Origin: Thermoleophilia bacterium
Lineage (GTDB): Bacteria > Actinomycetota > Thermoleophilia > Gaiellales > Gaiellaceae
DNA: 6,770 nt
Reading direction: 5' to 3'
Assembly (NCBI GenBank): GCA_025934335.1
Contig: JAICYG010000148.1
Coordinates: 1-6,770, forward strand
Shown: positions 5,480 through 6,770 of the stretch, one piece after another
Layout: each line of letters opens with the position of its first letter
How positions within the stretch are numbered: the first letter of the stretch is position 1
Program-made: the position numbers and the translations under genes
Notes under the pieces: generated by a model
Database searches by the model: none
What the model saw: only the letters and a program-made list of their open reading frames with translations
Told to the model about the DNA's origin: nothing

Positions 5480-6221
5480 GAGTACGCCAGCCGGGCGGGC
5501 GCTTCTCGAGGAACGCGCGCAGGCCCTCCTGGCCCTCGGCGCTCGCGCGGTGCACGGCGATCCGCTTCGCCGTCTCCTCGGCGCCGAGGGGGGCGCGGGC
5601 GAGCTCCTTCGCGGCGCGCGCCGCCTCCGGCCCTGCCGAGAGGAGCTCGGCGACGACACGGTCGACGGCTGCATCGAGATCGCCTGCCACCTCGTGCACG
5701 AGCCCGATGCGCAGCGCCACGTCCGCGGAGAACCGCTCGCCGGTGACGAACCACCGCCGCGCGGCGCCCGGCCCGATCTTCGCGAGCGCGAACGGCGAGA
5801 TCACCGCCGGCACGATGCCGAGCTTCACCTCGCTGAACGCGAACTGGGTCGTCGGCTCGGCGATCACCACGTCGCTGCAGGCGACGAGGCCGCAACCGCC
5901 GCCGAGCGCATGCCCCTGCACGCGCGCAACGACCGGCGCGGGGCACGAGTCGATCGCGTCGAGCATCGCCCTCAGGCGCAGGGCGTCGGCGACGTTCTCG
6001 TCGTAGCTCAGCTCGACCGACGAGCGCATCCACTCGACGTCGGCACCCGCCGAGAACGACGGCCCGTCGCCCGAGAGCACGACCGCGCGCGCGTCGCCGA
6101 CGTCGGCGAACGCCGCCGCGAACTCGCCGATCAGCGCCGCGTCGAATGCGTTGCGGCGCTCGGGCCGTGCCATCGCGACGCGCAGCAGCGCGTCGTCACG
6201 CTCGACGCGTAGCGCGCTCAC
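5472..6221 (-). CDS. liuC: Enoyl-CoA hydratase/isomerase family protein, probable methylglutaconyl-CoA hydratase
   Basis: A 249-residue crotonase, the usual family length. The likely role is hydration of 3-methylglutaconyl-CoA to HMG-CoA, the leucine degradation step after MCC. Visible: RPERRNAFD (19-27), the CoA/oxyanion segment SFSAGADVEWM (55-65), the second oxyanion block VQGHALGGGCGLVACSD (101-117) and FSEVKLGIVPAVISP (129-143). E131 matches the second catalytic Glu of crotonases. The position of the first Glu holds G111 (GGGCGL), which I recall also in LiuC-type enzymes. GTG 6221 is chosen because its GTGA overlaps the stop of the 82-residue gene by 4 nt and starts the protein at the family's N-terminus. 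Its place behind an MCC beta gene is the main reason for the specific call; a generic enoyl-CoA hydratase is the alternative. The last codons (R-T-R-V-stop) run into a REP palindrome, which supplies the TGA. Confidence 0.82.
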   Translation of the reverse strand: MSALRVERDDALLRVAMARPERRNAFDAALIGEFAAAFADVGDARAVVLSGDGPSFSAGADVEWMRSSVELSYDENVADALRLRAMLDAIDSCPAPVVARVQGHALGGGCGLVACSDVVIAEPTTQFAFSEVKLGIVPAVISPFALAKIGPGAARRWFVTGERFSADVALRIGLVHEVAGDLDAAVDRVVAELLSAGPEAARAAKELARAPLGAEETAKRIAVHRASAEGQEGLRAFLEKRPPGWRTRV

Positions 6222-6466
6222 GCCACTTCGAACAGCTCGAGGATCTCCGGCTCCTTGCCGAGCAGCTCGCGCAGCCGCTCGGGGAGCGGTGCGGCCGCCG
6301 CCTCCGCGTCGGGGAAGAGCGCGAACCCGCCCCAGCGCTCGCCCGACTCGTCGGCGAGCCACACCTCCTGCGTCGCGCCGGTCGTCGCGGGCAGCTGCTC
6401 CGCGCGCAGCTCGTCGACGCTTGTCGCGGTGTCGGCAACGTTCCAGAGGACGAGGCGCGCGATCAC
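6218..6466 (-). CDS. Small 82-residue protein coupled between liuB and liuC, function unknown
   Basis: GTG 6466 overlaps the liuB stop by 4 nt (GTGA), and its own stop overlaps the liuC start by 4 nt. This double coupling argues for a real, co-translated gene. The protein begins IARLVLWNVADTATSVDELR, continues with ATQEVWLADESGERWGGFAL and ends KEPEILELFEVA. It is acidic, with no signal peptide or membrane segment. The alternation of short beta-like segments (RLVLWNV, QEVWLAD, WGGFALF) and helices (SVDELR, LPERLRELLG) resembles small dimeric alpha/beta-barrel proteins such as YdhR-like putative monooxygenases; this is only a fold-level guess. Another possibility is a small accessory subunit of the carboxylase, by analogy with the epsilon subunits of actinobacterial acyl-CoA carboxylases, although no epsilon-like motif is recognised. 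I do not assign a function. Confidence 0.7.
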   Translation of the reverse strand: MIARLVLWNVADTATSVDELRAEQLPATTGATQEVWLADESGERWGGFALFPDAEAAAAPLPERLRELLGKEPEILELFEVA

Positions 6467-6770
6467 ATCCGGAAGATGCCGAACTGTGACTCGGGGATCG
6501 GCGCGTTCAGCGCCGCGCTGATGCCGAGCGCGAGCACGCGCCGCGTGTCGAGCGGGTCGATGATGCCGTCGTCCCACAGGCGCGCCGTCGAGTAGTACGG
6601 GTTGCCCTCCGCCTCGTACTTGGCGCGGATCTCGTCAGGGTCCGTGTCGCCGACCATGGAGAGCACCGTCGCCGCCTGCTCGCCGCCCATCACCGAGATG
6701 CGCGCGTTCGGCCACATCCACAGCTGCCGCGGGCTGTACGCGCGCCCGCACATGCCGTAGTTGCCGGCAC
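6463..6770 (-). CDS. liuB: Methylcrotonyl-CoA carboxylase beta subunit (carboxyltransferase), C-terminal part
   Basis: The C-terminal 101 residues of a biotin-dependent acyl-CoA carboxyltransferase; the rest lies beyond the right edge. MCC beta moves the carboxyl group from biotin to 3-methylcrotonyl-CoA, giving 3-methylglutaconyl-CoA in leucine breakdown. The visible sequence starts AGNYGMCGRAYSPRQLWMW, followed by PNARISVMGGEQAATVLSMV, then a short linker and NPYYSTARLWDDGIIDPLDT, ending with ALNAPIPESQFGIFRM. The AGNYGMCGRAYSPR and MGGEQAA blocks are characteristic of MCC beta. Propionyl- and acetyl-CoA carboxyltransferases have different residues here (AYG-like and MGP-like blocks). The end FGIFRM is a normal family terminus, so the gene is not truncated on this side. 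It is first in the visible operon, with a 4-nt overlap to the next gene. Confidence 0.88.
   Translation of the reverse strand, partial: AGNYGMCGRAYSPRQLWMWPNARISVMGGEQAATVLSMVGDTDPDEIRAKYEAEGNPYYSTARLWDDGIIDPLDTRRVLALGISAALNAPIPESQFGIFRM

Noticed and set aside
5289..6212. 307-codon plus-strand open frame across the REP array and opposite liuC
   Set aside because: It reads through palindromes and the antisense of a well-conserved crotonase. No start context or family motif is visible.

Overview
The window is very GC-rich bacterial DNA. Third codon positions are almost all G or C, GTG starts are common, and long open frames appear on the non-coding strands. Codon use and gene content fit a high-GC actinobacterial lineage. 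The SpoIID-like protein and the methylcrotonyl-CoA carboxylase (MCC) genes suggest class Thermoleophilia, but this is inference because no marker gene is present.

Right end (about 5470-6770, minus strand): the end of a branched-chain (leucine) degradation operon. It reads MCC beta subunit (liuB, cut by the window edge), then an 82-residue unrecognised protein, then a methylglutaconyl-CoA hydratase-type crotonase (liuC). Both junctions are 4-nt GTGA overlaps. The operon ends in a palindrome followed by T5 on its own strand, which has the form of an intrinsic terminator.

Middle (about 4845-5479): a compact REP/RAYT unit. A small HUH transposase gene is flanked by copies of the palindrome GGTGTC(A/T)GACACC. 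One perfect 15-bp hairpin lies on the left. On the right is an inverted pair followed by units at an exact 17-nt period. The palindromes supply the stop codons of three genes: the SpoIID-like gene, the transposase and liuC.

Left-centre (635-4859): a secreted SpoIID/LytB-type cell-wall protein on the plus strand and, divergently, an MFS transporter overlapping a phospholipase D-family gene. The divergent intergenic region carries a 25-bp inverted repeat, one arm next to each start codon, plus a smaller dyad over a TTGACA box.

Left end (1-620, minus strand): a biotin carboxylase N-terminus starts 14 nt after the phospholipase D stop. It is probably an MCC alpha/acyl-CoA carboxylase alpha subunit. 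After about 164 codons the reading frame breaks, and the sequence continues in another frame with an earlier part of a diverged biotin carboxylase (GADAVHPGYGF). This is either a real rearrangement between paralogs or a chimeric assembly. It and the REP/RAYT unit are the most unusual things here.
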